A DNA stretch of 64,000 nt from Candidatus Eremiobacterota bacterium (GCA_019235885.1 JAFAKB010000014.1:1-64000); one strand, 5' to 3'. Positions 17,984 to 27,271 are shown, numbered from the stretch's first letter. Notes: generated by a model not told the origin, from the letters alone. Numbers and translations are program-made.

Positions 17984-20911
17984 TCAGAACGTCGCGGGCG
18001 TGAACATGGACTCGACGTCGCGCTCGCCGCGGTGCTCGAAGCTCCCGTTGTGGTTCATCCAGTCGGGCCGCGGCGCGCCGAGCAGGAAGTGGTCGAAGAA
18101 CTCGTCGAGGTGGACGGTCCAGTAGTCCTTGTTCGGCTGCTTCGTCAGCCCGTGGCCTTCGCCGATGAAGGTGAACATGTAGGCTTCCTTGCCGGCCCGG
18201 CGCAGCGCGGTGAAGAACTCGATGCCTTGGCCGTACGGAACCGCGCCGTCCTGGTCGTCTTGAATGCGCAGGTACGGCGCGCGCACGCGGTTCACGAAGA
18301 ACAGCGGCGAGTTCTCGACGTACAGATCCGGCCGTCCCCACGGGGTCGCGCCGATGCGGCCTTGGCCGCGCTCGTAGTACGACTGCTGCACGTCACCCGT
18401 CTCCCAGAACCCGCCGTACAAGCTCGGCAGATCGGAGTCCGACGCGCCCGACTCGACGGCGCGGAAGATGTTCGTGTGGGTGACGAGCGCGTTCACCTCG
18501 TAGCCGCCGTAGCTGTGGCCTGCCATCCCGATCCGGTGCGGGTCGACGAAGCCCATCCCGACGACGCGCTTCACCGCCGAGCCGACGCAGTCGACCGCAC
18601 TGGCGGTGGTGTGGCCGATGCGGTACGTGATGTCGGGCTCGAGCACGACGTAACCGTGGTTGGCGTAGCGCGCGAGGTTCACGAGCGTTCCCGAGGCCGG
18701 CACGACGTAGGTGTGCAGCCCCGGCGTCATCTTCTCGTAGACGTAGACCAGCATCGGATACTTGCGGTGCAGGTCGAAGCCGTCCGGCGTGATGAGGATC
18801 GCGCGCAGCTTCTCCCCGCGCCCGTTGGTGTAGCCGATCAGCTTCGCATGCCCCCATGCGTACTGGGCGGACTGCGGGTTCGCGTCGCTCACGCGCGCCG
18901 CGCCGACCGGAATCGCCGCGGCGCGCCACAGATCGGGGAACTCGTCGAAACGCTGCTCGGTGAAGACGAGTCCGCCGCCGTCGCGCGCGCGGTACGGCAC
19001 GCCGATGCTCTTGTCGACCATCATCGTCGTGCGCGGCGCCTGCGGCTGCAGCGACGAGAGGGTTGCGAAGCCCCGCGCTTTGGTGCGGTCGTCGAGCACC
19101 GAGAGCAGCGGCTCGCGCTCGAACACCGGCCGGTCGGCGACGAACGCGCTCTCCGGCTCGTCGGTGTGCGGCCGCACGACGCGGTAGACGCGCTGCGCGG
19201 CGCGACCGGCTCCGCGCGTCAGCGGAACGGTTGAGCCGCCGTCGGGCGAGGCGCGCCAGACGTCGTAGCGGTCGTACACGAGCACCGCGGTGTCGCCGGG
19301 CGTCCAGCCGCCGCTGCCGTACGGCGGCGGCGGGGCGGGGTGGTCGTCGTCCTCGACCGCGGCGCGCACCGTGCGCGGATCGGTGATCCAGGCCTTGCGC
19401 CCGTCTCGCATGCGCAGCGTGTACCACGCGCGCCGGATCGGATCGTAGCCGAGCACGTACTTCCCGCCGGGCGAAAGCTCCGGCGGACCGCCTTCCACCT
19501 TGCGCGCGAGCAAGGTGCGCGCGCCGCTCGCGACGTCGACGCGGTAGAGGTCGTAGTAGTAGTCGTCGTACGTCACCAGCTTCGCGTACGGAACGTTGCT
19601 CACGCCGAGCGCGTACGGCGCATCTTTGGCGAGCGTGACGGCCGGAACGGCGGCGTCGGCGAGCTGGGTGAAACGCCGCGCGGCCACGTCGTACAGCGCG
19701 AGATACGTGCCGTGCTGCTTGTCCTCGGCTTCATGGCGCTGCTGCGTCGGCAGCTCGCCGTCGCGCCAGTACCAGAAGTCGAGGTCGACGCGCGCCGGCG
19801 CCGACGACGGGCGCGGGGTGGGAACGGCGGCCGTCCACACCGCGAGCCGTCTGCCGGCGGGGTCGAACTCCGGCGTGTGCGCGTCGCTCGCGAACGTGCG
19901 CGGCGGGACGCCGCGGGTCGCCGCGCCGAGCGCCTCGGTCACCTCGCCGGTGCGCACGTCGGCGACCATCAAACGGTACGGCGCGCGCGCGTTCTCGGCT
20001 TTCTTCACCTCTTCGTCGTAGGCGTCGGGGTCGCTGAGGTAGGCGATGCGCGCGCCGTCGCGCGAGAGCGCAAGCGCGGTGAGGTGCGCGGTGCCGTGCG
20101 CGAGCGTGCGATCCTGACCGCTCGCCGCGTCGCGCACGTGCACGCTCTCGTCGGCTTTGGTCTGCACGACGTACGCGACGCGCGAGCCGTCGGCGCTGAC
20201 CGCGTACGCGGAGACGTTCGCGATGCGCGTCGCGGCGCCCGGAGCGCCGAGCCGCTGAATCGCCAGCGACGTCGTCGCGTCCTTGCCCGGGCCTTTCGGC
20301 GCCGGTGCGGCTGACGAAGACGCGCGCGGTGACGCCGATCCGGCCGGATGCGGCGAGGGAGAGGGGATTGCCGACGGCCGTGCGGTGGGCGACGGCAACG
20401 GCGATGCGGACGGCGACGGCGAGGGTTCGAGCAGATACGCCAACATCGCGCCGTCCGCCGCCAGCGTGAACGAGCGAACGCGCTCGACGCTGGTCGCGCG
20501 CGCGTTCGCGACGTCGGAGACGTCGGCAAAGCCGAGACCGTCCTTCGGGCGCTGATCGTCGGGCTTGCCGGCCTTTACGGCGGCCTTGACGTCGGCGACC
20601 GGCGCGGCGATGCGGTACACGACGAACCGGCCGGCCGGCGTGAACTCCGGCGCGCGCCCGCGCGCGGCGCGGAACGTCGCGGTGCCGCCGAGATCGCGCA
20701 CGATCAGCTCGCCGTCGGCTTCGGCGGCGACTTGCGCGTACGCCAGCCGGCGGCCGTCACGCGAGAGGCGCACCTCGCTAATCTGCCGCCAGGCCGAGTA
20801 CGCGTGGTAGTCGAGCAGCTTTTTCGGCGCCGCCTCCGCCGGCGCGATCGGTGGCACGATCCCGCACGCGAACGCGACGAGCGTCAACCCGGCGACTCGA
20901 GCCCGCAGCAT
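17984..20911 (-). CDS. Secreted S9-family (prolyl oligopeptidase) serine peptidase
   Basis: A 975-residue exported peptidase. The signal peptide ends near PPIAPAEAAP. The N-terminal two thirds are a beta-propeller with a Ser/Pro-rich low-complexity loop (about 165-210). The C-terminal alpha/beta hydrolase has the nucleophile Ser800 in AGHSYGGYE, the acid near Asp888 in QDDQDGAVPYG and His920 in GEGHGL. The His usually seen at the start of HGxxD is Gln here. The gene is monocistronic; the SDR downstream in the same direction of reading lies upstream of it by only six bases (stop 20918, start 20911), so readthrough transcription is likely. Confidence 0.9.
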   Translation of the reverse strand: MLRARVAGLTLVAFACGIVPPIAPAEAAPKKLLDYHAYSAWRQISEVRLSRDGRRLAYAQVAAEADGELIVRDLGGTATFRAARGRAPEFTPAGRFVVYRIAAPVADVKAAVKAGKPDDQRPKDGLGFADVSDVANARATSVERVRSFTLAADGAMLAYLLEPSPSPSASPLPSPTARPSAIPSPSPHPAGSASPRASSSAAPAPKGPGKDATTSLAIQRLGAPGAATRIANVSAYAVSADGSRVAYVVQTKADESVHVRDAASGQDRTLAHGTAHLTALALSRDGARIAYLSDPDAYDEEVKKAENARAPYRLMVADVRTGEVTEALGAATRGVPPRTFASDAHTPEFDPAGRRLAVWTAAVPTPRPSSAPARVDLDFWYWRDGELPTQQRHEAEDKQHGTYLALYDVAARRFTQLADAAVPAVTLAKDAPYALGVSNVPYAKLVTYDDYYYDLYRVDVASGARTLLARKVEGGPPELSPGGKYVLGYDPIRRAWYTLRMRDGRKAWITDPRTVRAAVEDDDHPAPPPPYGSGGWTPGDTAVLVYDRYDVWRASPDGGSTVPLTRGAGRAAQRVYRVVRPHTDEPESAFVADRPVFEREPLLSVLDDRTKARGFATLSSLQPQAPRTTMMVDKSIGVPYRARDGGGLVFTEQRFDEFPDLWRAAAIPVGAARVSDANPQSAQYAWGHAKLIGYTNGRGEKLRAILITPDGFDLHRKYPMLVYVYEKMTPGLHTYVVPASGTLVNLARYANHGYVVLEPDITYRIGHTTASAVDCVGSAVKRVVGMGFVDPHRIGMAGHSYGGYEVNALVTHTNIFRAVESGASDSDLPSLYGGFWETGDVQQSYYERGQGRIGATPWGRPDLYVENSPLFFVNRVRAPYLRIQDDQDGAVPYGQGIEFFTALRRAGKEAYMFTFIGEGHGLTKQPNKDYWTVHLDEFFDHFLLGAPRPDWMNHNGSFEHRGERDVESMFTPATF

Positions 20912-20917
20912 TCCGCG

Positions 20918-21817
20918 TTATCGCTCGCCCGGCTCGTGCACTCCTCCGCACGCCGGCGGCGGTGCGGTCGCGGGCAGCTTCAGCGACGCGCGCAAGACGC
21001 GGTCGCGCAACCTCGGCGGGAGCAGCGCGACGATGCTCCCGGCGCGCGCGTTGCCGCCGACGACGTACCGCGCGCGCGGCTTGCGCGCCGTCAGCGCTTG
21101 CGCGATCGCGCGCGCGACCTGCTCGACCGGCATCCCGGCGCGCTCTTCGCGCACCGTCTGCGCGTAGACGGCGTCGATCTGCGCGCCGTAGCGCTCGCGC
21201 GCGCCCGGGCCGAGCCGCGCTTCGAGCTCCGCGCGCGCGTCGCGGCCTTTCTGCCAGATCGGCGTCTTCACCGAGCCGGGCTCGATCAGCGAAACGGCGA
21301 TCCCCGCCGGCGCCAGCTCGACGCGCAGCGCGTCCGCGAGCGCGCGCAACGCGAACTTCGAGGCGCTGTACGGCGCGATGAACGGGACCGCGAGCCGGCC
21401 CGAGATCGAGCCGACGAACACCAGCCGCCCGTAGGACGCGCGCAGCTGCGGCAGAAACGCCTGCGCGACCTCGAGCGCGCCGAACACGTTGACCTCGAAC
21501 TGGCGCCGCACTTCGCCGACTGGCAGAAACTCCAGCGGGCCCGCGACCGCGATCCCGGCGTTCGCGACGACGCCGCGCAACCGATAGCCGAGCTGCGCGA
21601 CGTGCGCCGCGGCCGCGTCGATCGTCGCGCGGTCGGTGACGTCGAGCCGCAGCGCGCGGACGTTCGCGTGCAGCGCATCGGCGCGCACCGCGTCGGCGTC
21701 GTTGCGCACGCCCGCGAACGCGACGAAGCCTTCTTGCGCGAGCAGCAGCGCCGCCGCCGCACCGATCCCGCTCGAGGCGCCGGTGACGACGACCGCCTGG
21801 CGCTGGGATGCGTTCAC
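20918..21817 (-). CDS. Short-chain dehydrogenase/reductase
   Basis: A 299-residue classical SDR with the NAD(P) motif VTGASSGIGAAA, the NAG motif VVANAGIAVAG, the catalytic Ser in FVGSISGR and YSASK with Tyr and Lys, and the IEPGSVKTPIW loop. It starts with GTG 21817 preceded by GAGGAGG and overlapping the stop of the second SDR. Substrate unknown; the long C-terminal tail after residue 230 is typical of membrane- or retinol-type SDRs. Confidence 0.9.
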   Translation of the reverse strand: MNASQRQAVVVTGASSGIGAAAALLLAQEGFVAFAGVRNDADAVRADALHANVRALRLDVTDRATIDAAAAHVAQLGYRLRGVVANAGIAVAGPLEFLPVGEVRRQFEVNVFGALEVAQAFLPQLRASYGRLVFVGSISGRLAVPFIAPYSASKFALRALADALRVELAPAGIAVSLIEPGSVKTPIWQKGRDARAELEARLGPGARERYGAQIDAVYAQTVREERAGMPVEQVARAIAQALTARKPRARYVVGGNARAGSIVALLPPRLRDRVLRASLKLPATAPPPACGGVHEPGER

Positions 21818-22626
21818 TTTTCTGCCTCCTCGCGCGCCGCGCGCGCGTCGCGGTTCAAGCGGCGCTGAATCCGCGCGTCGCCGAACACCCGGTCGGCCAG
21901 TTGCGGAAAGGCCTTGAACAAGAGCACCGGGAACCGGTAGTTGCCGGGCACGATGTGCTTGCGGCGCGGGCGGACGATCGCGGCCAGGATCGCGTCGGCG
22001 ACGATCTCCGGCCCGGGGAGGCCGTTCATCGCCGCGTTCATCGGCGTGCGCACGAAGCCCGGCTCGATCAGCGTGACGCCGATTCCATCGCTGCGCAGCT
22101 CGCGCCGCAGCGAGTCGTTCAACCCGCGCAGGCCGAACTTCGAGGCCGAGTAGATTCCCAGCACCGCGGCTTCGCCGGCGACCGAGCCGACGTTCACGAT
22201 CGAGCCGCTGCGCTGCGCTTTCATCACCGGCAGGACCGCGTGGATCGTGCGCGCGGCGCCCAGCAGGTTCACCGCCAGCACGCGCTCGATCTCTTCGTCG
22301 GTGCTCTCGGCGAAGGAGGGCGAGGAGCCGATTCCGGCCACGTTGACGAGCACGTCGATGCGGCGAAAGCGCACCAGCGCGCGCGCGACGAGCGCGTCGA
22401 CCTCGGCGCGGCGGGTGATGTCGGTCGGCACGACCACCACGCGCTCGCCGTACGGCGCGACCTCGCGCGCGAGCGCGTCGAGCAGCTCGTCCTGCAGCGC
22501 GGCGAGCACCAAGCTCCATCCCGCGCGCAGCAGCGCGCGCACGGTCGCGGAGCCGATCCCGCCCGACGCGCCGGCGACGATCGCGACCCGCTCGCGCGCC
22601 GCGGGCGGCGCGGCGCTTCGGCTCAA
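21814..22626 (-). CDS. Short-chain dehydrogenase/reductase
   Basis: A 270-residue SDR: cofactor motif VAGASGGIGSATV, VNVAGIGSSP, active-site Ser in VNVGSVAGEAA and YSASKFGLRG, then IEPGFVRTPM. The start is chosen as TTG 22626 because it overlaps the thymidine kinase stop (TTGA) and leads directly into the conserved first strand; no ATG is available between. Paralogous to the next SDR and adjacent, so probably an old tandem duplication. Confidence 0.88.
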   Translation of the reverse strand: MSRSAAPPAARERVAIVAGASGGIGSATVRALLRAGWSLVLAALQDELLDALAREVAPYGERVVVVPTDITRRAEVDALVARALVRFRRIDVLVNVAGIGSSPSFAESTDEEIERVLAVNLLGAARTIHAVLPVMKAQRSGSIVNVGSVAGEAAVLGIYSASKFGLRGLNDSLRRELRSDGIGVTLIEPGFVRTPMNAAMNGLPGPEIVADAILAAIVRPRRKHIVPGNYRFPVLLFKAFPQLADRVFGDARIQRRLNRDARAAREEAEK

Positions 22627-23195
22627 CGGAGCGCGTCCGCGTAGAAGCACGCGCCGCACTGCTGGATGTAGCGCGCGTCGCCTTCGATCGCGATCTGCGC
22701 GCCTTCGGTGATCCGCTTGCCGCGCTCGTCGATGCGCACGTTCATCGTCGCTTTCTTCCCGCACGCGCAGACCGTCTTGAGCTCCTCGACGCTGTCGGCG
22801 AGGGTGAGCAGATATGCCGATCCCGGAAACGGCTCGCCCAAGAAATCGCTGCGAATCCCGTAGCAGATCACCGGCACGCCGAGCACGTGCGCGACGCGGT
22901 GGAGCTGGCGAACTTGCTCCGGGGTCAGAAACTGCGCTTCGTCGACGAGCACGCAGGCCAGATCCTCACCGGCACCGGCGATCTCCGCGTAGAAATCGGT
23001 CGCGTCGTCGAACGTGGTCGCGCGGCGCCGCGGTCCGAGCCGCGAGGTGACGATCCCGACCCCGAAACGATCGTCGAGCGCGGAGGTGTAGATCCACACC
23101 GCCCGGCCGTGCTCGCCGTAGTTGTGCGCGACCTGCAGCAGCGCGGTCGACTTGCCGGCGTTCATCGCGGAGTACCGGAAATAGAGCTTCGCCAT
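22623..23195 (-). CDS. tdk: Thymidine kinase
   Basis: A 190-residue type II thymidine kinase, phosphorylating thymidine with ATP in the salvage pathway. Walker A is SAMNAGKSTALLQ, the DRFG loop is LDDRFGVG, the catalytic Glu lies in LVDEAQFLTPEQ, and the lasso zinc ligands are in TVCACGKKA and QQCGACFY. The C-x-C spacing of the first pair matches the Escherichia coli enzyme. The ATG at 23195 is where homology begins. It heads a run of three genes overlapping stop to start. Confidence 0.93.
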   Translation of the reverse strand: MAKLYFRYSAMNAGKSTALLQVAHNYGEHGRAVWIYTSALDDRFGVGIVTSRLGPRRRATTFDDATDFYAEIAGAGEDLACVLVDEAQFLTPEQVRQLHRVAHVLGVPVICYGIRSDFLGEPFPGSAYLLTLADSVEELKTVCACGKKATMNVRIDERGKRITEGAQIAIEGDARYIQQCGACFYADALR

Positions 23196-23253
23196 CCAGG
23201 ACCCCGCTGTTCGCCGAGGCGATCCGGGGCGCCCGCAGAAGAAGGCGCGCATC

Positions 23254-23706
23254 ATGACGCCGCTCGACCTCACCCAGCGGCCGCCGCGCTCGCCGCGCGC
23301 CGAGCTGGACGGCATCGCATTCCTGCCGCGCGCGATCGACAAGTGCCGCGCCGCGCTCCCGGGCGGGAACCTGGGCTCGTACATCAACCTCGACCCGGAG
23401 ATCGTGACCTGGAGCTCGCTCTTCTACCGCCGGCTGGGGATCACGCACGACGAGTTTCTCGCCGTCGTCGCCGCCGCCGGCTCCGAAGACGAGGTCGCCG
23501 CCTGGTTGCGCGAGCGGATCGACGACGCGAAGCTCGCGAAATGGCACGCGCAGCTGCTCGGAACGCGCTTGTGCGACATCCCCGAGGAGCTTCGAGCGCG
23601 CGTCCGCGCACGGCATCCGGCCGCGGCGGCGATGCCCGACACCGCGCTGATGATCGACATCTTCGACGCCGACGACGCGCAGCTCACCGGCGCCGGCCCG
23701 CGCTAA
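23254..23706 (+). CDS. DUF5069 domain protein
   Basis: A 150-residue protein with the opening PLDLTQRPPRSPRAELDG and LPRAIDKCRAALPGGN that mark the DUF5069 family. A helical C-terminal half contains WLRERIDDAKLAKWHAQL. Function is unknown. It diverges from thymidine kinase with 58 bases between the starts; an AGAAGG lies at the right distance from its ATG. Confidence 0.8.
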   Translation: MTPLDLTQRPPRSPRAELDGIAFLPRAIDKCRAALPGGNLGSYINLDPEIVTWSSLFYRRLGITHDEFLAVVAAAGSEDEVAAWLRERIDDAKLAKWHAQLLGTRLCDIPEELRARVRARHPAAAAMPDTALMIDIFDADDAQLTGAGPR

Positions 23707-23745
23707 CCGAACAAACGCAGATCACGTCCCGCTGGAGCAGCAGCG

Positions 23746-25236
23746 TTACGCCGAGCCGATCGACTGCTCGTGGTAGAACACGTTCAACGGGTCCCAGGCG
23801 TTTTTCACCGCGACCAGCTTCTTGTAGTTCTGCTTGTAGTACAGCGTCGGCCAGTCGACGAGATCGCTGTCGCAGTAGTTGACGAAGCAGCCGTCGGTGA
23901 CCGGTCCGTCGGCGACGGGGACGCCGCCGGTGCTCGCGTAGACGGAACGGTAGAAGTTGCGAATCCAGCTGAGGTTCACGTCGTCGTCTTCGGGCGAGGT
24001 CCAGTACGTCTGGTACTGCAGCTTGAGGATCGACGAGCGCTGCGCGACCGCGGTCGCGCCGGGCGGAACCGCGTTCACGGCGCCGCCGTACGAGTCGACC
24101 TGCAGCAGCGCTTGGGCGTTCTTGTAGCACTGGTCGCTCAACACGCTCCAGATCGCGCCGATCTGGTCGCCCGGGAACGGCTTGGTCATGTAGGCGGACT
24201 TGTACTTGCCGCGCTGGTTGGCGCCGGAGCCGTTCAGCGTCTGCGTCGCTTCGATCCACGGCATGCGGCGATACGGCCCGTCGTGCACGATCACGCCGCG
24301 GTGCGGCACCGCGAAGACCTGAGGCCCCGGTGCGCCGACGCCCTCCTGCACCGCGGCGAGAAACTTGTCGAGCAGCGAAACGTCCTCGCCGACGTATTGC
24401 GTCGTCAGCGCGATCTGGCCGTTCGCAAACGTCGAGAGGTGCAGCAGCGCGAACAGGTCTTCATATCGATCGCCCGGTGCGCTGTGCTGCGCGAAGAATT
24501 CGCCGTAGTTCTGAAGCAGCCGCGTGAACTGCGCCTGCGTGAACCCCGCCCAGTTCCACGCGACACTGCTGAGGTACGCGGTCTTCGGGGCTCGCGGCAG
24601 CTGCGGCGAGAACCAGTAGCGCGTCACGATACCAAAGTTTCCGCCGCCGCCACCCGTATGAGCCCAGAGCAGCTCGCTTTTCGCTCCATCCTCGTCGTCG
24701 CGGCGCGCGCGCACGAGCGAGGCCTTCCGGTTCGCGTCGACGCAGACGACTTCGACCGCCACAAGATGATCGACCGTGAGGCCGTGCTTGCGCGAGAGCA
24801 AGCCGTACCCGCCGCCGCAGATGTGTCCGCCCGCACCGACGGAGTAGCACGATCCGCCGGGAATCGTCACGCCGTACTCTTTGTAGAGCGCCGTGTAGAC
24901 GTTCCACAGCGTGCAGCCGCCTTCGACGCAGTACGCGCCGCCCATCGCCTCGTCGCGGTACACCTCGTGCATCGGGCTCAGATCGACGATCACGCCGTAA
25001 GGCGGATCGGTGACGAACCCTTCATAACAGTGCCCGCCGCCGCGCACGGTGACGCGCCGGTTCTGGTCGAGCGCTCGCTGCACCGCGGCGCGGACCTGCT
25101 CGGAATCGCCGCACAATTGGATCGCATCGGGCCGCCCGACCCAGCGCTGGTTGAACCCTGTTGACAGCGCTTCGTAGCGCGGATCGCCCGGCTTGACGGT
25201 CGCGCCGGGAAACTCGGCGCCGGAAACCTCACCCAT
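23746..25236 (-). CDS. FAD-binding oxidoreductase, BBE type, probably doubly linked FAD
   Basis: A 496-residue flavoprotein related to the one at 7262. The PCMH domain has VRGGGHCYEGF (FAD-linking His) and GGSCYSVGAGGHICGGGYG, where the Cys is in the position that forms the second, cysteinyl link; the C-terminal BBE motif is NYKKLVAVKNAWDPLNVF. The 7262 paralog lacks this Cys. No signal peptide. Doubly linked members oxidise oligosaccharides or bulky natural products. Monocistronic, with a divergent promoter shared with the 25366-26105 unit. Confidence 0.88.
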   Translation of the reverse strand: MGEVSGAEFPGATVKPGDPRYEALSTGFNQRWVGRPDAIQLCGDSEQVRAAVQRALDQNRRVTVRGGGHCYEGFVTDPPYGVIVDLSPMHEVYRDEAMGGAYCVEGGCTLWNVYTALYKEYGVTIPGGSCYSVGAGGHICGGGYGLLSRKHGLTVDHLVAVEVVCVDANRKASLVRARRDDEDGAKSELLWAHTGGGGGNFGIVTRYWFSPQLPRAPKTAYLSSVAWNWAGFTQAQFTRLLQNYGEFFAQHSAPGDRYEDLFALLHLSTFANGQIALTTQYVGEDVSLLDKFLAAVQEGVGAPGPQVFAVPHRGVIVHDGPYRRMPWIEATQTLNGSGANQRGKYKSAYMTKPFPGDQIGAIWSVLSDQCYKNAQALLQVDSYGGAVNAVPPGATAVAQRSSILKLQYQTYWTSPEDDDVNLSWIRNFYRSVYASTGGVPVADGPVTDGCFVNYCDSDLVDWPTLYYKQNYKKLVAVKNAWDPLNVFYHEQSIGSA

Positions 25237-25365
25237 GAAAACGGCCTCCTCGACTTGCCCGCGAAGCGCGCGGCGCCCGGCTGGGCTACGGGCAGACCGT
25301 CGCAGCGACCTGCACGGATCGCGGCGTGAACGCGATAATTCGCGGGAAGAAGCGTCGGGAAGACG

Positions 25366-25425
25366 ATGGTCAAAGTCCTCACGATCGGCGTGTACGGATC
25401 CTCGAAAGCGGAGGCCGCGCGGTAG
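25366..25425 (+). other. 19-codon reading frame coupled to the next gene
   Basis: ATG 25366 opens MVKVLTIGVYGSSKAEAAR and then hits TAG, whose last base is the first of the GTG start at 25425. The start of this peptide resembles the first strand of DUF488 proteins (V-x-T-I-G-x-Y-G), so it may be a truncated remnant; alternatively it is a leader peptide. It is too short to decide. Confidence 0.35.
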
Positions 25426-26105
25426 TGGCGCGCGCCGCCGCTGCCGCCAAGCAGCTTTCGCCTGGAGCGATGCGCTGCCGGCGCAAGTTCCTGCGCATCT
25501 TTCCGGGCGGCTTTCACGATCCGGACTACGTCGCGCTGGAGCGAGACTACAAGGTGAACGCGCACCGCGCGTGGCGCGACGTGCTCGGCCCGGAACGCTT
25601 CGCCGAGTTCCTGCGTGACGGAAAGTACGACGAGGTCGCCGCGCAAGCCGTGCGGATCGAGTCGCGCACGAACCTGCTCTTCTCGTTCGAGAAGATGGCG
25701 CTGCGCGACGCGGTCAAGCCGGCCGAGGGCGCGCGCGCGTTCGCGACCGGGCTCTACGAGCTGCTGTACGGCGAGGGAACGCAGGAGCGCAAGTTCGAGC
25801 GCTGGTGCGAGGTCGTCGGGGAGCTGCCGCGCCGGCAGACGCGCGTCCTCACCTGGCCGGTCGTGACCGTATTCGGCTTCATCGCCGAGCCAAAGACCCA
25901 CATGTATCTCAAGCCGACGGTGACGCGCGTCGCCGCGCGCAAGTACGGCTTCGAGTTCCACTACGAGTCACGGCCGCAGTGGCCGGTCTATGCCGACTAC
26001 CTGGAGCTCGCGGCGGCCGTGCGCCGCGACCAGAACGATCTGCGCCCGCGCGACATGATCGACGTCCAGTCCTTTCTTTGGATTCAAGGTTCGGACGAAT
26101 ACTAG
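25425..26105 (+). CDS. Conserved hypothetical protein
   Basis: About 226 residues. From residue 14 on it looks well conserved in style: MRCRRKFLRIFPGGF, LLFSFEKMALRDAVK, RFERW-like KFERWCEVVGELPRRQTRV, GFIAEPKTHMYLKPTV and the end RDMIDVQSFLWIQGSDEY. I have an impression of similar proteins in other high-GC bacteria, without a known function. The GTG at 25425 has GGAGG at the right distance and overlaps the upstream stop; ATG 25467 is an alternative start. No signal peptide or membrane helix. Confidence 0.7.
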   Translation: MARAAAAAKQLSPGAMRCRRKFLRIFPGGFHDPDYVALERDYKVNAHRAWRDVLGPERFAEFLRDGKYDEVAAQAVRIESRTNLLFSFEKMALRDAVKPAEGARAFATGLYELLYGEGTQERKFERWCEVVGELPRRQTRVLTWPVVTVFGFIAEPKTHMYLKPTVTRVAARKYGFEFHYESRPQWPVYADYLELAAAVRRDQNDLRPRDMIDVQSFLWIQGSDEY

Positions 26106-26132
26106 GCGGAAACGCAGGCGCTTCCCGGATAC

Positions 26133-26148
26133 TTGACACTAGTTGTCA
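26133..26148. promoter_or_regulatory. Possible operator/promoter upstream of VOC gene
   Basis: TTGACA at 26133 is followed by TTGTCA; the halves TGACA and TGTCA form a small inverted repeat around CTAGT. A consensus -35 embedded in an inverted repeat suggests repressor control, but no well-spaced -10 is visible (TATCAT at 26161 is 22 bases away). Confidence 0.3.
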
Positions 26149-26203
26149 TGTATCCCGGCGTATCATCGGTGCAACACTCGTTCACACCTGAGGAGCTCGC
26201 ACC

Positions 26204-26590
26204 ATGACTACTTCAACCGCCGCGCGGAACGGCGCCGCCGTCATCGGGATGGACCTGGCCGCGTACTACACCGGCGATCCGCAGCGCGCGATCGCGTTCT
26301 ACCGCGACGTCATCGGGATCACGCCGACCGAGATCGACGAGGAAGGGCGCGGCGCCGAGTTCACCCTCCCCGACGGCACGACGTTCGGTGTGTGGCGGCC
26401 GGACGAAGGACCGTTCGTCGGCGGCGCGGTGATGTTCGCCGTCGGCGACATCGACGCGGCGATCAAACAGCTCCGCGAGCGCAACGTCGCGATCAGCGAT
26501 CCGATGACGACGCCGGTCTGCCGGATGGCGTTCTGCCAAGACCCCGACGGAAACCCGATCATCATCCACCAGCGCAACGTGCGCGACTAG
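26204..26590 (+). CDS. VOC-family protein
   Basis: A 128-residue vicinal-oxygen-chelate protein. AAYYTGDPQRAIAFYRDVIG opens the first half and MAFCQDPDGNPIIIHQRN closes the second. The middle FGVWRPDEGPFVGGAVMFAV is typical of glyoxalase-like proteins that bind small ligands. A strong GAGGAG precedes the ATG. Its end overlaps the stop of the convergent lipoprotein gene by four bases. Confidence 0.85.
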   Translation: MTTSTAARNGAAVIGMDLAAYYTGDPQRAIAFYRDVIGITPTEIDEEGRGAEFTLPDGTTFGVWRPDEGPFVGGAVMFAVGDIDAAIKQLRERNVAISDPMTTPVCRMAFCQDPDGNPIIIHQRNVRD

Positions 26591-27159
26591 AACGGCAGGC
26601 GGCGCGGTGCGCGCAGCACCGACTGCGGATTGAGCGTCGCGACCGTCAGCGTGGGGCAGACGCCGTTCGGGCGCGTGTCGGCCAACAAGATCGTCGTCGC
26701 CCACGTGGCGACCAGCGGCAGGTTCGACGAGCCGTAGATTCCGGAGTAGCCGGGCGGCGGCGTCGGGACGTACGACGGCGCCGCCCCGCTGACATCGGCG
26801 AGCGGCGTCCCGATCTCGCCCTGCGTCAGTTGGTTCGCCGGGTTCGTCTGCCGCACGACGAGCGCCAAAAACGATCCAGGCGATTCGCCGGCCGGAACGG
26901 TCACGTACATTGTGCCGGCGTACGTTGACGGTGCCGTCCCGCCGCTCGGCGGAAACAGCAGCAGGGCTGGCACGCAGCCCGTCAGATCGGGTTGCGGCGG
27001 CGGCTGCGGCGGTTCGTCGGTCGGCGCGGGCGTCGCCGGACATGAGGTCGGATCGCTCGGATCGCCATAGCACGCGCTCGGATCGCCCCAGTTGATCCCG
27101 CATCCGGCACACGCCAACGACGAAACAACGAGCGCAACGAAGACGACCCATCGCACCAT
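26587..27159 (-). CDS. Hypothetical lipoprotein
   Basis: A 190-residue protein with signal peptide VRWVVFVALVVSSLACAGC, whose terminal Cys fits a lipobox, followed by a Cys- and Pro-rich linker (PAPTDEPPQPPPQP) and a beta-rich domain with YVTVPAGESPGSFLALVV. Probably anchored in the envelope. No family recognised. Confidence 0.65.
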   Translation of the reverse strand: MVRWVVFVALVVSSLACAGCGINWGDPSACYGDPSDPTSCPATPAPTDEPPQPPPQPDLTGCVPALLLFPPSGGTAPSTYAGTMYVTVPAGESPGSFLALVVRQTNPANQLTQGEIGTPLADVSGAAPSYVPTPPPGYSGIYGSSNLPLVATWATTILLADTRPNGVCPTLTVATLNPQSVLRAPRRLPF

Positions 27160-27271
27160 GCCCCAGCCCCCGCATCACGACGACGCAAAGCAAATCAGTT
27201 GTGCTACGACGGTAGCGAGCGTTGCTGGCAGCCCACTTCGGGCGCGCTGGGATTTTCCGAAGAGCGTTCTT

